This document shows positions 1 through 9,043 of a stretch of 64,000 nt of DNA, in pieces. The DNA is taken from NCBI RefSeq assembly GCF_900101345.1, contig NZ_FMUX01000009.1, positions 62,001-126,000 of the forward strand, in the 5' to 3' direction. The stretch comes from Desulfoluna spongiiphila. GTDB lineage: Bacteria > Desulfobacterota > Desulfobacteria > Desulfobacterales > Desulfolunaceae. The notes below the pieces were generated by a model. It made no database searches. It saw only the letters and a list, made by a program, of their open reading frames with translations, and was not told the origin of the DNA. Each line of letters starts with the position of its first letter. Within the stretch, counting starts at the first letter, position 1. The position numbers and the translations under genes are program-made.

Positions 1-125
1 ATGTTTGATATCGTCAGGGTCTGGGAGCGAAAGAACAGGTCATAGGGGAGATGGGCCATAGGAAAAGCAGGTTATAGGGTTTGGGTGTTTGAGCTATGGT
101 CGTGGTGCATTTTGAACGCCGTTGT

Positions 126-276
126 GCTTTGACCCGAGGCACGAGGGCCAAACGTTTGCCTGATCTTAATCTGAACCATAGGCGAATGTGATTTTCCCTG
201 AGGAACGAAGGGGAAAGCGCATTCGCAATCTGCTTTCGAGGTGGCTCACCTCGCCGTCGGAGGCAAGCTTTTTTCC
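126..276 (-). repeat. Family A dispersed repeat, copy 1
   Basis: Reverse-orientation copy of the intergenic family whose ends read GCCTCCGGCGGC and GCCGCCGGAGGC. It carries the GACCCGAGG..CGAGGG dyad and the GGTGGCTCACC dyad found in other copies. The rest of the 578 bases before queD holds no gene I can support; I looked for and did not find a preQ1 riboswitch. Confidence 0.75.
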
Positions 277-578
277 ACCCACTTTAACCATAGAAGGCAT
301 GCGTTTTGGCTTTTTCCCGTTTCCAATGGGCCCGGGCTGTGATACAAAAGCGCGTTGTTGTATAGTGAAGACTTCATCTGCCGTGGCCGGGCCATGGTGG
401 TTTTTATGGATGGGGCTTTTTTTAAGGTCCATGCGGACGAGAGGCATCCCGCACAATAAATTCTCCCTCACTGACCGCGCAGCCGGTTGTGGCCCCTTCG
501 CGTAATCCTTTCTTGATACAAGATGGTTTGCCGGGCTCCTATCTGCATGTGTCGCAGTCCCAGTGAAGAAGGTAGCTC

Positions 579-977
579 ATGCTTTCCATTACCAAAGAGT
601 TCCGATTTGACGCAGCCCACAGGCTTTGCCGTCACGATTTTTCCGAAGAAGAGAACAAGGCCCTTTACGGCAAGTGCGCGGCTTTCCATGGCCACACCTA
701 CACCCTTCGGGTCACGGTTGCAGGCCCCCTTGATGAGTCGGGGATGATCCTGAATTTCACCGAGCTCAAACGCCTGGTGAAAGAGCGGATCGTGGACCGC
801 TACGACCACGCCAACTTAAACGAGCTTCCCGAGTACGAGAACCTGCCGGTGACAGCCGAGAACATGGTGCTTTATATCTTCAAGACCCTGTCGAGGGCTT
901 CTGAATTCGAGGGCCTGACCTTGAAAGAGGTGCGGCTCTACGAAACCCCGGACTCCTGGGCAACCGTGACGGCCTGA
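579..977 (+). CDS. queD: 6-carboxy-5,6,7,8-tetrahydropterin synthase QueD
   Basis: Makes 6-carboxytetrahydropterin from dihydroneopterin triphosphate, the first dedicated step toward preQ0 and queuosine. The 132-residue protein has the family's zinc histidines in FDAAH near residue 13 and in the HGH motif near residue 41, the catalytic Cys just before that (KCAAFHGHTY), an Asp-His pair in DRYDHANLN, and the C-terminal RLYETP glutamate. Length is normal. The ATG has a GAAGG ribosome site about 7 bases upstream. It is followed 10 bases later by queE and then queC, so the three form one operon. No folE is in view, so the precursor must come from elsewhere. Confidence 0.95.
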   Translation: MLSITKEFRFDAAHRLCRHDFSEEENKALYGKCAAFHGHTYTLRVTVAGPLDESGMILNFTELKRLVKERIVDRYDHANLNELPEYENLPVTAENMVLYIFKTLSRASEFEGLTLKEVRLYETPDSWATVTA

Positions 978-987
978 TTTTTTCGGG

Positions 988-1626
988 ATGGACTCTATGC
1001 TGAATCTTCATGAAATGTTTGCCTCCCTCCAGGGAGAAGGTCCCCATACCGGGCGGCCCGCTTTTTTCATCCGGCTGGCAGGGTGCGTGGCCCCCTTGTG
1101 CCCCTGGTGCGATACCAAGGGCGCCTGGGAGGACGGCACCGAGGTCTCCGTAGAGAACCTCTTGGACGCGGTGAAAGACAGCGGGCACCGTTTTGTGGTC
1201 ATCACCGGGGGCGAACCCCTGCGCCAGTGGGACGCGGGCCTTTGCGAGCTGGACACCGCCCTGGCTGAAAGGGGCATCGCCGTGCAGTACGAGACCTCGG
1301 GCAAGGTGCCTGTGCCCGAAGGCATCAGGGGGGAGGTGATCCTCTCGCCGAAGTACCTGGACGGCTCCTGGCATGTGGACCGAAAAAGCGTTGCCCGCGC
1401 CGGGCACCTCAAGTTCGTTGCCAGTGAAGAGACCCTCCCTGTTATTGACGCCTTTGTGGCGGACCATGCCCTTGAAAAAGAGCGGGTGTGGCTCATGCCC
1501 CTGGGCATGACCCGAGACGACCAGATCGAGAACATGCCCGTGGTCTGGGACCACTGCGTCAAGATGGGCTACCGCATGGCAAGCCGCCTTCACATCCTCG
1601 CCTTTGATACCAAAAAAGGAATCTGA
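988..1626 (+). CDS. queE: 7-carboxy-7-deazaguanine synthase QueE (radical SAM)
   Basis: Radical SAM enzyme that contracts 6-carboxytetrahydropterin to 7-carboxy-7-deazaguanine, the ring skeleton of queuosine. The N-terminus SLQGEGPHTGRPAFFIRLAGC and the CPWCDTK motif are typical of QueE. The cluster cysteines are C33, C38 and C41, that is CX4CX2C; the usual QueE spacing is CX3CX2C (a CX14CX2C form is also known), so this copy has one extra residue. A glycine-rich TGGEP SAM motif follows near residue 74. ATG 988 is used; an internal ATG at 997 is a possible alternative. It lies between queD and queC with 10-base and 3-base gaps. Confidence 0.93.
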   Translation: MDSMLNLHEMFASLQGEGPHTGRPAFFIRLAGCVAPLCPWCDTKGAWEDGTEVSVENLLDAVKDSGHRFVVITGGEPLRQWDAGLCELDTALAERGIAVQYETSGKVPVPEGIRGEVILSPKYLDGSWHVDRKSVARAGHLKFVASEETLPVIDAFVADHALEKERVWLMPLGMTRDDQIENMPVVWDHCVKMGYRMASRLHILAFDTKKGI

Positions 1627-1629
1627 CCC

Positions 1630-2289
1630 ATGTATGAAACCGTTGTGGTCCTCTCCGGCGGCATGGACTCCGCCGTGCTCCTGGCCGATTGCGTCGCCAA
1701 AGGCCAGAATTGCGTAGCCATCAGCTTTGACTACGGATCCAAGCACAACGCCAGCGAGCTTCCCATGGCCAAGGCCATGTGCGATCACCTGGGGGTGCCC
1801 CACACCCTGGTGCCGCTCCCCTTCATCAACGAGCTCTTTGATTCAAGCCTCCTGCAATCCGGTGACGCGGTGCCCGACGGTGCCTACGACGCCGAGAACA
1901 TGAAGAGCACCGTGGTCCCCTTCAGAAACGGCATCATGCTCTCCATCGCCGCCGGTTACGCCGAATCCGTGGGCGCACGCCAGGTGGTCCTGGCTTCTCA
2001 CGCCGGTGACCACGTCATCTACCCGGACTGCCGTCCCGAATTCAACGAGGCCCTTGGCAAGGCCATTCACCTCGGCACCGACGGTCAGGTGGCCATCGCC
2101 TTTCCCTTTGCCCGGATGGACAAGCGGGAAATCGGCGATCTGGGCCGCACCCTGGGCGTGGATTTTGCCGCCACCTGGACCTGCTACAAAGGCGGCAGCG
2201 CCCACTGCGGCACCTGCGGCGCCTGCGACGAACGCAAGTACGCCCTGCGCTTCGACGAAGGCCTCGATCCGACCACGTACCTGGTATAG
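1630..2289 (+). CDS. queC: 7-cyano-7-deazaguanine synthase QueC
   Basis: ATP-dependent conversion of 7-carboxy-7-deazaguanine plus ammonia to preQ0. The 219-residue protein opens with the PP-loop SGGMDSAVLL (about residues 9-18) and ends with the zinc motif CYKGGSAHCGTCGACDERK (four cysteines near residues 190-205). Its ATG is 3 bases after the queE stop, so translation is probably coupled. Last gene before a family A repeat that separates it from queF. Confidence 0.95.
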   Translation: MYETVVVLSGGMDSAVLLADCVAKGQNCVAISFDYGSKHNASELPMAKAMCDHLGVPHTLVPLPFINELFDSSLLQSGDAVPDGAYDAENMKSTVVPFRNGIMLSIAAGYAESVGARQVVLASHAGDHVIYPDCRPEFNEALGKAIHLGTDGQVAIAFPFARMDKREIGDLGRTLGVDFAATWTCYKGGSAHCGTCGACDERKYALRFDEGLDPTTYLV

Positions 2290-2300
2290 CTGAAAAAGAT

Positions 2301-2487
2301 GCCTCCGGCGGCAAGGTGTGCCACCTTGAAAGCAGGTTGCGGATGCGCTTTGTCCCTCGTTCCTCGGGTCAAATCGCATCCGCCTTTAAGATGACATTTG
2401 GCCAAGAACGATTCTTGATGCCTGTTTGTTAAACCCGCCTTTATATGATCAGGCAAAAGTTTAGCCCCCGGCAGGGCCGCCGGAGGC
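2301..2487 (+). repeat. Family A dispersed repeat, full copy 2
   Basis: About 187 bases with GCCTCCGGCGGC at the left end and GCCGCCGGAGGC at the right end. Inside are an AAGGTGTGCCACCTT palindrome, a GCGGATGCG..CGCATCCGC dyad enclosing CCCTCGTTCCTCGGG, and a CAGGCAAAAGTTTAGCCC segment. This is the best reference copy. It separates queC from queF, and its right-hand hairpin could end or weaken transcription. Confidence 0.85.
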
Positions 2488-2514
2488 TTATTCTGTCCAT
2501 AATTGGGAGTTTGT

Positions 2515-3333
2515 ATGAGAACGGAAAACCCCTTGGGGAAGAAAATCGGATACACCTTTGCCTACGACCCGTCCCAGCTGTTTCCGGTGGAACGGTCCCT
2601 GGGCCGCGGGGCCCTGGGGCTGGACGGAAAGGCGCTCCCCTTTTGCGGGGAGGACATCTGGACGGCCTGGGAACTCTCCTGGCTGGACGGCAAGGGAAAA
2701 CCCGCCTCTGCGGTGGCTGAAATCAGGTTTCCGGCCACGAGCCGCTGCATCGTGGAGTCCAAGTCCCTGAAGCTCTACTTGAACTCGTTTAATATGAGTC
2801 GGTTTGAGAGCCCGGAAAAGGTGAAAGAGGCCATGGTTGCCGATCTCTCCCGGGTTGCGGAGGCGGAGGTGGCGGTCTTGCTGTTCGGATGCGACGACAC
2901 CGAGGCCTTCAAGGCCCATCGGGCAACGGGCCGTTGCATCGACCACCATGAAGCGGACTCCTATGTCTACGAGGTGGACGCCTCCCTTCTGGCCCACGGG
3001 GACGGGGACGTGACGGATGAGACCCTGTGTTCCCATATCCTGCGCACCAACTGCCCGGTGACCGGTCAGCCTGACTGGGCCACGGTGGAGATCACCTACT
3101 CCGGGAAGAAGATCGACGAGGCCGCGCTTTTTGCCTATCTCGTCTCCTTTCGGACCCACACCGGCTACCACGAGAACTGTGTGGAGACCCTGTACACGGA
3201 TATCATGGATCGCCTGGCCCCTGCGGCGCTTACGGTGGTGGGGCGGTTTACCCGACGGGGAGGGCTGGACATCAACCCGTGCCGGAGCAGTGCGCCCACG
3301 GCGTTTTCCAACCGTCGTCTTGTGCGACAGTAG
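2515..3333 (+). CDS. queF: NADPH-dependent 7-cyano-7-deazaguanine reductase QueF (long form)
   Basis: Reduces the nitrile of preQ0 to the aminomethyl group of preQ1. The 272-residue size fits the two-domain (E. coli YqcD type) QueF. Visible motifs: the substrate-binding SRCIVESKSLKLYLNSFN stretch around residue 80 and the catalytic TNCPVTGQPDWA (Cys and Asp) around residue 185, then FRTHTGYHENCVE. ATG 2515 has GGGAG upstream; a TTG 12 bases earlier is less likely. It completes the preQ1 pathway begun by queDEC, but the repeat between them may mean a separate transcript. Confidence 0.94.
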   Translation: MRTENPLGKKIGYTFAYDPSQLFPVERSLGRGALGLDGKALPFCGEDIWTAWELSWLDGKGKPASAVAEIRFPATSRCIVESKSLKLYLNSFNMSRFESPEKVKEAMVADLSRVAEAEVAVLLFGCDDTEAFKAHRATGRCIDHHEADSYVYEVDASLLAHGDGDVTDETLCSHILRTNCPVTGQPDWATVEITYSGKKIDEAALFAYLVSFRTHTGYHENCVETLYTDIMDRLAPAALTVVGRFTRRGGLDINPCRSSAPTAFSNRRLVRQ

Positions 3334-3378
3334 GGTGGAAAAACTGCCTTCTATGGTTGAAGTGGGCAGGAAAAGCCT

Positions 3379-3540
3379 GCATCCGGCGGCCAGGGGATGA
3401 TCCCCTCTGGCCCCCAGGTTGCGGAAGCCCACCCCCTTCGTTCCTCAGGGTGAGAGCTTCCGCGAAGGTTTCCGTGAAATTGAGCAAGATCTGTTTGTCA
3501 AACTTTTTAAACGTTTGGCCCCGGCAGGGCCGCCGGAGGC
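3379..3540 (+). repeat. Family A dispersed repeat, diverged copy 3
   Basis: Starts GCATCCGGCGGC and ends GGGCCGCCGGAGGC. The middle keeps CCTTCGTTCCTCAGG and AAACTTTTTAAACGTTTGG but the AAGGTG palindrome is replaced by another palindrome (AGGGGATGATCCCCT), as if the compensating change kept the stem and not the bases. Confidence 0.75.
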
Positions 3541-3643
3541 ATCTTTAATTTGGCTGCGGATGTTTTTGTCCCTCATGTCACGGCGTAGCCGCAGGCGAAT
3601 TCTTCAGGTACGTCATATGTGTTGACGGGATCCCAATACCGAC

Positions 3644-3684
3644 AAAAAAAGGCACCCATCGGAGAACTTCCGGGGGTGCCTTTT
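3644..3684. terminator. Bidirectional intrinsic terminator
   Basis: AAAAGGCACCC pairs with GGGTGCCTTTT around a 16-base loop, with A-run and T-run on the two sides. It lies between queF (+) and the convergent exported-protein gene (-), so it can serve both. Confidence 0.8.
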
Positions 3685-3709
3685 GACGTTTGGGGGGTGA
3701 ATACTTTTC

Positions 3710-6376
3710 TCACCACGGGGAGACCGCGCCGATGAAGCAGCCGTTGGCGCCGTCCAGGCTGGAGTCTCCGGCATGTTTCCCTGTTATCTTGAGGGCATCA
3801 TCCTTTACCATGGTAAGGGTCGAGCCGTCTTTGAGGGTGGCCCTCAGGCCGATGTTGTATGTCCCGAGATCCGAGATGGTCACCTCGGCGGTGCCGGTCT
3901 CGGTGGTGACGCTGGCTTTGGTCTCGTAGCCCTCATCCAGGGGCCGGAAGACGTCCCATTGCCATCTGATGATATCAAGGACCGCCTCGGATTGATCCGT
4001 GAAGGTGACTGTTGCCGAGAGCTTTGCCTCGTTTGGGGTGTGATTAAAATCCAGCACGTCCTCATTAAATACGCGGACGGTGGTTTTGGCGGGTTCCGTG
4101 GCGATGCCGGTGAGGGTGACCGTGTTGGTGAATTTCTCTGTGTCCCATGTGGTGTACGGAATAAGGTCTTTGACTTTTCGAAACACCCGGGTCTCGTTAT
4201 CTTCCGGGTCTGTTTTTACATCGGAAAGGGCCTTGGCGATGTCCGTGGTGGTGGTGATGCCACTGTCCATGGTGAGGGTGACCGTGTTGCTGTCCTCGTT
4301 GTAGGCCCATACGGCATGGTTCGTTCCCCCTTCCAGGGTAACGGTTGAGCCGTAGATCTCCATCCATGGGGCTGCGCTGTCTTCGGTGAGGCTGCTGTCC
4401 GCTTTAAAAGAGGCTGACGCGATGGTGTCGTTTAAGGTGTTGAGGTGGTCGATGATGGCCTGGATGGTGGTGATGCCGTTACGGATGTGGACAGAGAGCT
4501 TATTGCCCAGGGGAGAGAGGGTGGAGGTTACCTCATCCGTGGAGGATGGGCTTATGAGCTTTATTTCAATGTTTCCCTTTTCCCCGGGAGGTGCGGTGAT
4601 GTCGATGAGGCCGCCGAGCAGGCCCTTTGCAGACTCCGACGCGGGGTCGTCTCCGGCGTCAATGATTTCAACGGTGGTGCCTGTGCCTGTCGTACGGTGT
4701 CCGATAATTTTGATCATGCCGTTCAGGTAGGCGACATTTTCCCGGTACACGGTGAGCTTAGGCTCCCAGGTTCCATACCCTTTGAATCGGTGGACGGCAA
4801 GGTAATAGGTGTCTCCCGAGGTCTCCTCGTTGATGTAGATGTCCTCGTCGTTGCGTCCCCCTTTGAGCAGGGCGCTGTCGAATCCCTTCGTCGAGACCAC
4901 CCAGGGGCTGGTGCCGTGGCGGGGGTAGACATACGAGACGGCGTGGCTCTCTTCCAGAAGGGTTTTGATCTGGTTTTGGGTGGTGATCCCGGAGCGAATG
5001 GTTACGCGGATGACGTCTTCCGATACATCCACATGGGGCGTACACCCGGAGCAGGGATAGATGCGAAGCTCCCTGTTGCTCTCTTCTCCACCTTCACCGG
5101 TGATTTCCAGGGCGGTGTTGGCACCTTCGGGCGTGCTGGAGTAAAGGATGCCGTAGGACGGAACGGGGGCGTTTATGCCATTGTTGAAGACCCATTCGCG
5201 TTTCCAGATGTCCCCCAGGGCAAAGTCGTAGAGGATAACCTCATGGGAGGGTGGGTCGTCAGCGCTGATGCCCGTCGGCTGGTCCGCGAGGATGTAGGCG
5301 GTGTTGGGATCCTTTTCCGTCATGCGGTACAGGGCGCCCGTGGGGGTGGTCGTGGAATCTGTTGCGAGGTAGGTGGCGGCCAGAAAGCCGTCCGTTGGGA
5401 CGCTGAGGCCGTTGATGTGGTTCTGTGTGCCCGTGAGCATCTCCTTCCATATGTTCACGTCGGTGTCCAGGTAGTAGGCCTTCCCGTATTCCCCGGCGGC
5501 CACGAGGAGTTCATCGTTTCCGGCAATACAAAGGAGGGGAGGGCGCTCATCTTTGTCAATGGCCATGTCCTGCCAGCCATCGGTTTCGTCGTACCGTAAG
5601 ATGTATCCGTACGTGGCCTCGGCCACAGCATAGAGGGTGCCGCCCGGCTTTTTCCATACACCGCGGAAGTTTACGCCGCTACCAGCAGTTTTAAGAGGCG
5701 TGGCCACACGGGAATGGGTGTCCACCTTAACCACAAGTCCTGCGGCACAGGAGACATACGCGCTGGACTCGGAACCCCAGATGGTGTTCATGTTGGGCCA
5801 CTGGTAGGACGCACCGACAAGGGGGGAGAACGAAGCGCCGTCGTAGGCGAGCAGGATGCCCACCGGCGAGTTGTCGTAGAACGACCGTTTTTTACCTCCG
5901 GCCACATAGACGACACCGTTTTCATCCGTCCAGAGACCGGTAAATGAGGACGCAAAGAATTGTGATTCGGGCCCGAACAGCGTGTTGAGTTCTTCCCAGC
6001 CTGATCCGTTGTAGCGAAAGATCACGCCGTAGCGGCTCGAGTCGTCGTCGGCATTGATCTGGCCGTCGTTGTCGGAATCAAAGCGGGGGGCGCCAAACCG
6101 GAAGCCTGAGGCATAGACGTCTCCTGATGCGGTGCCGTGAACGGCGAAGAGGGCCGCATCGGCAAGGGTGTCGTCGCTGATGTCTTTCCAGGTGCCCCCT
6201 TCGTGGCAAAAGGCCGCCCCATTGAACCCCACTGCGTAGGAGGTGGTCCCATCGGACCAGCAGCCCATGAGGGCCGGTGTGGAGTCGGCCGGACGTTCGT
6301 AGTTCCAGATCCCAAAGGCGGTTGAGGTATGGAGACAGACGATGGCAGCGATGAACAGGGTGAGGCGTATGTTCAC
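3710..6376 (-). CDS. Large exported beta-rich protein with PKD-like C-terminus
   Basis: An 888-residue protein with a clear N-terminal signal peptide (hydrophobic stretch from about residue 3, cleavage near AFG-IW). The first ~350 residues contain recurring blocks of the type AVHGTASGDVYASG, TDENGVVYVAGG and PGGTLYAVAE, like a beta-propeller. A DSDNDGQINADDD stretch near residue 100 looks like a calcium loop. Between about residues 450 and 750 a SGITT/NGITT motif followed by a helix recurs three times. The last ~120 residues resemble a PKD domain. GTG start with AAGGAG upstream. No enzyme motif seen; likely surface or periplasmic. Monocistronic, ending at a terminator. Function not recognised. 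Confidence 0.8.
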   Translation of the reverse strand: MNIRLTLFIAAIVCLHTSTAFGIWNYERPADSTPALMGCWSDGTTSYAVGFNGAAFCHEGGTWKDISDDTLADAALFAVHGTASGDVYASGFRFGAPRFDSDNDGQINADDDSSRYGVIFRYNGSGWEELNTLFGPESQFFASSFTGLWTDENGVVYVAGGKKRSFYDNSPVGILLAYDGASFSPLVGASYQWPNMNTIWGSESSAYVSCAAGLVVKVDTHSRVATPLKTAGSGVNFRGVWKKPGGTLYAVAEATYGYILRYDETDGWQDMAIDKDERPPLLCIAGNDELLVAAGEYGKAYYLDTDVNIWKEMLTGTQNHINGLSVPTDGFLAATYLATDSTTTPTGALYRMTEKDPNTAYILADQPTGISADDPPSHEVILYDFALGDIWKREWVFNNGINAPVPSYGILYSSTPEGANTALEITGEGGEESNRELRIYPCSGCTPHVDVSEDVIRVTIRSGITTQNQIKTLLEESHAVSYVYPRHGTSPWVVSTKGFDSALLKGGRNDEDIYINEETSGDTYYLAVHRFKGYGTWEPKLTVYRENVAYLNGMIKIIGHRTTGTGTTVEIIDAGDDPASESAKGLLGGLIDITAPPGEKGNIEIKLISPSSTDEVTSTLSPLGNKLSVHIRNGITTIQAIIDHLNTLNDTIASASFKADSSLTEDSAAPWMEIYGSTVTLEGGTNHAVWAYNEDSNTVTLTMDSGITTTTDIAKALSDVKTDPEDNETRVFRKVKDLIPYTTWDTEKFTNTVTLTGIATEPAKTTVRVFNEDVLDFNHTPNEAKLSATVTFTDQSEAVLDIIRWQWDVFRPLDEGYETKASVTTETGTAEVTISDLGTYNIGLRATLKDGSTLTMVKDDALKITGKHAGDSSLDGANGCFIGAVSPW

Positions 6377-6494
6377 GGATTTTCTCCTTGTCCGATGGGG
6401 TTGATACGGAAGCTGTGAAGAAAATCAACTATATAACAATGTTTATTTCAATAAAAGTAGTTTTAGTCCGTGACGGTCGAATTTCCAAGGTTGC

Positions 6495-7112
6495 TCAAGG
6501 GGTTTCCTCGCTTTCATCGGTGACCAGGGTGTCATGGAAGGCTTTGGCGGTGATTCGCGCCACGTGGTACAGGCTTTCACGGTGGGAGGAGGCATCGCTC
6601 GACGGATAGTTTCGGAAGGTGATGACGTTGCCGAAAAGGGAGGCAAAGAAGGCGTGGGAGTAGTAGCTCACCGGGTGGGCTTCTCCGGCCCGGGCCAGGG
6701 CCCTGTCCAGCATGTCGAGGAAGAGGACCTGGATGACGTTGAACTTGCGAAGGGTCTCCGGGTTTTTTTCGCCCTTGATCATAAAGTGGCTCATCATCTG
6801 GAAGATATCTTCGTTGTCCACAAGGAAGTTGACGATGTCGATGGCCATATCGCCAAGCTCGCGACGGCTTTCCCAAAGGCGCGATTTAATCTTGTTGATG
6901 TCGTTGGTGAGGATCTCCACGAACAGATCATCCTGGCTGGGAAAGTACTGATAGAGGGAGGCAACAGAGATCCCGGCTTCGTTGGCAATGTCTCTCATAC
7001 CGATTTCGTGGAATGATTTTTGGCTGAAGAGGGTTTTGGCCGCGTTGATGATCAGTTGTCGTCTGACTTCGCGTTCATGTTCTTTGAGTTGTTTCAGGAC
7101 AGATTTCGCCAT
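6495..7112 (-). CDS. TetR/AcrR family transcriptional regulator
   Basis: A 205-residue one-domain regulator. Residues 15-60 give the TetR helix-turn-helix: RRQLIINAAKTLFSQKSF, then IGMRDIANEAGISVASLYQYFPSQDDL. The C-terminal part is a helical ligand/dimer domain whose ligand cannot be read from sequence. ATG 7112 with AGGAG 9 bases upstream is preferred over an in-frame start 16 codons earlier. It is read in the same direction as the exported-protein gene 118 bases downstream, so it may control that gene, but no operator was found. Confidence 0.85.
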   Translation of the reverse strand: MAKSVLKQLKEHEREVRRQLIINAAKTLFSQKSFHEIGMRDIANEAGISVASLYQYFPSQDDLFVEILTNDINKIKSRLWESRRELGDMAIDIVNFLVDNEDIFQMMSHFMIKGEKNPETLRKFNVIQVLFLDMLDRALARAGEAHPVSYYSHAFFASLFGNVITFRNYPSSDASSHRESLYHVARITAKAFHDTLVTDESEETP

Positions 7113-7680
7113 GGTCGGGTTCTCCTGTACCGGTTTCGAATGTACTGACTTTGGTGTCATGTTCTGCAGGTAGGTTTTATCGTCTTTGGTTCGTTATCTC
7201 TGGGTTGACCGATTCTTCCAGGTACCCGACACGTTGTCTGCCTTTTGGGGGGGTACCGTCATTGCGGCACTGGGGTGTTGGTGCCGAACCGCTTTATAAG
7301 GACGGGATCAGTGGCGGTTGTGATTCACTATATAGGATTCTACGATAGGAAAAAACATAATTATTAAAAACAAACGAAGTAATTTTTCTCAAACACCCTC
7401 TGTCCCGGATATGTCATGAGTCGAGTGTACCCATATTCAAGGCCTCGGAGATGCAGAGCCGTGGTTTACCTCAACGCTCTGATAACGCGGAAGATGAGCG
7501 CACTCGGCTCGCCCGGAGGGTGAGGGAATCGAGCAGAAAACGGTGAATTGCATTTTGCATTTTTGAAATGTCTAAATAGTTTCGAGCAGCCAGCTGGAAT
7601 GGGCGCCTATTGATTTGCTCTGGTTGTTTTCTCACGAAATCTCCGGGTTAATCAATAAAGGAAACAGGCTAAGGATGTCA
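7113..7680. other. Gene-free region with repeat fragments
   Basis: No coding sequence supported. Holds a family C element (GAGTCGAGTG at about 7412-7430), a CTGATAACGCGGAAGATG block near 7478 that recurs near 8332, and a GAAATCTCCGGGTTAA block near 7637 that recurs near 11215 and, inverted, near 55655. Confidence 0.5.
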
Positions 7681-7681
7681 A

Positions 7682-7710
7682 TTGCATTCCCCGGTGGGCT
7701 GGCATATAGT
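7682..7710 (+). promoter_or_regulatory. Sigma70-type promoter of phaR-like gene
   Basis: TTGCAT (7682-7687), 17-base spacer, TATAGT (7705-7710), 64 bases before the ATG at 7775. Confidence 0.5.
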
Positions 7711-7774
7711 ACAAAAAGGTCCGCTAATTCGGGGGCCTCCCTACTTATCGACTGATAACCCAACGGGAGAGACA

Positions 7775-8245
7775 ATGGCTGAAGAGACCGTGGTGGTGAA
7801 AAAGTACAGCAACAGGCGCCTCTACAACACAAGTGAGAGTACCTACATTACCCTGGAACAACTCGCTGAAATCATCCGCAGCGGACGGGACGTGAAGGTG
7901 CTGGAGGCCTGTTCCGGGGATGATGTGACGGCCTACATTCTCACCCAGATCCTCGTAGAGGAGGCAAAAAACAAGAAGTTCTTTCTGCCCGTTCACCTTC
8001 TGCACCTGATGCTCCGGTACGGCGACAACATGATGGGCGACTTTTTCGACCTGCACCTGTCCCAGACCATCGACAGCTATGTCAAACAGCGGAAAGCCTT
8101 CGACAACCAGTTCAAGAAGGTGCTCCATTTCAGCTCTGAGTTTACGGAGATGGCAAGGCGATCGGTGGACGATCTGGCCAAGGCCTCTCCCTTTCCTTTT
8201 TTTCACCCTCCCAGAAAAGATTCCGAGGAGAAGGGGGATTCCTGA
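7775..8245 (+). CDS. phaR: PhaR-type polyhydroxyalkanoate regulator
   Basis: A 156-residue protein with the PHB/PHA accumulation regulator DNA-binding domain at residues 8-60: KKYSNRRLYNTSESTYITLEQ, followed by an AEIIRSGRDVKV.D..SGDDVT pattern. The second part (SQTIDSYVKQRKAFDNQFKK) is the helical accumulation domain. In known systems PhaR binds PHA granules and represses phasin genes. No pha synthase or phasin is in this window, so the target is unknown. ATG 7775 follows ACGGGAGAG and a promoter. The gene stands alone. Confidence 0.88.
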   Translation: MAEETVVVKKYSNRRLYNTSESTYITLEQLAEIIRSGRDVKVLEACSGDDVTAYILTQILVEEAKNKKFFLPVHLLHLMLRYGDNMMGDFFDLHLSQTIDSYVKQRKAFDNQFKKVLHFSSEFTEMARRSVDDLAKASPFPFFHPPRKDSEEKGDS

Positions 8246-8428
8246 AGGGGCATTGCCCGGGCAGCCCGAGAGTGGAGTGATTGCCTATGCAAGGCATGGG
8301 GGCTGCAGATGCCGTGGCTCGTCCCAGCGTTCTGATAACGCAGAAGATGGCTGCCCCATCTCTCTTTTCAACCATCTGAAATTATAAATTGTTGCTTTGG
8401 ACCCATCGCTTTCTCTGACGTACCGGGG

Positions 8429-9028
8429 CTAAAGAAACCGGCTTTTAACCTTTGCGATGATCCCTTTGATTCCTTCCAGAGGAATCCTGGACAACCTCAC
8501 GGGATCCGTCTGGCTCCTTGCACCGGACACGGCATCCTGAAGGGATGCGGCAAGGTCCGGGCTCTTTTCAAAGATGTCAGTGCGACCCTTCTGAGGGTTC
8601 ACCCGGAAGGTGACGTAAAGGGCCTCCACCTGGCCCTGGAACCTCTTGAGCTGTCCGGAAAGCTTCCTTACGTTTTTTTCCCACCGCTTGATCTCCGACG
8701 CCACGATTTTTTTCTGTCTGGGGTACGATTTGCCCACCGTCCTGATCCGATCGATCTCATTTTTCATGAGGGCCATCTCCGCGTTGGCGTTGACCATGTG
8801 GCGGTAGACCTCAGGCATCTGTGTCCAGGTGAACTTGAGGACGGTTTTATCAAGGTCCACGTAGGCCAGTTTTTCCTTGGGGTAATCGGATTGGAAAAAG
8901 GTGGTGTACCCGAACCAGCCCCCTGCGCCGAGCCCCGCAAGGAGCAGCACTCCGGCAGCCAAAAAGAGGATTTTTTTCAGTTTCTTTGGTTTGGGGCTGT
9001 CTGTGGTTTCGTTCTGCTCTTCGGCCAT
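8429..9028 (-). CDS. Single-pass membrane protein of unknown function
   Basis: A 199-residue protein with an acidic/lysine-rich N-terminus (residues 1-19), one transmembrane segment (LFLAAGVLLLAGLGAGGWFGY, about residues 21-41) and a mostly helical exported part with a coiled-coil-like stretch (MALMKNEIDRIRTV..RWEKNVRKLSGQLKRFQGQVEAL). Topology recalls FliL-like anchored proteins, but no flagellar genes are nearby and I do not assign it. ATG 9028 is chosen; a TTG 15 bases upstream is possible. The ribosome site is weak. Alone on its strand. Confidence 0.65.
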   Translation of the reverse strand: MAEEQNETTDSPKPKKLKKILFLAAGVLLLAGLGAGGWFGYTTFFQSDYPKEKLAYVDLDKTVLKFTWTQMPEVYRHMVNANAEMALMKNEIDRIRTVGKSYPRQKKIVASEIKRWEKNVRKLSGQLKRFQGQVEALYVTFRVNPQKGRTDIFEKSPDLAASLQDAVSGARSQTDPVRLSRIPLEGIKGIIAKVKSRFL

Positions 9029-9043
9029 GTCTTTTTTTTCCAA

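Noticed and set aside
188..505. 105-residue open frame upstream of queD
   Set aside because: It runs through a family A repeat and has no recognisable protein character.
281..578. preQ1 riboswitch upstream of queD
   Set aside because: Neither the preQ1-I aptamer pattern nor a convincing pseudoknot with an A-rich tail was seen.
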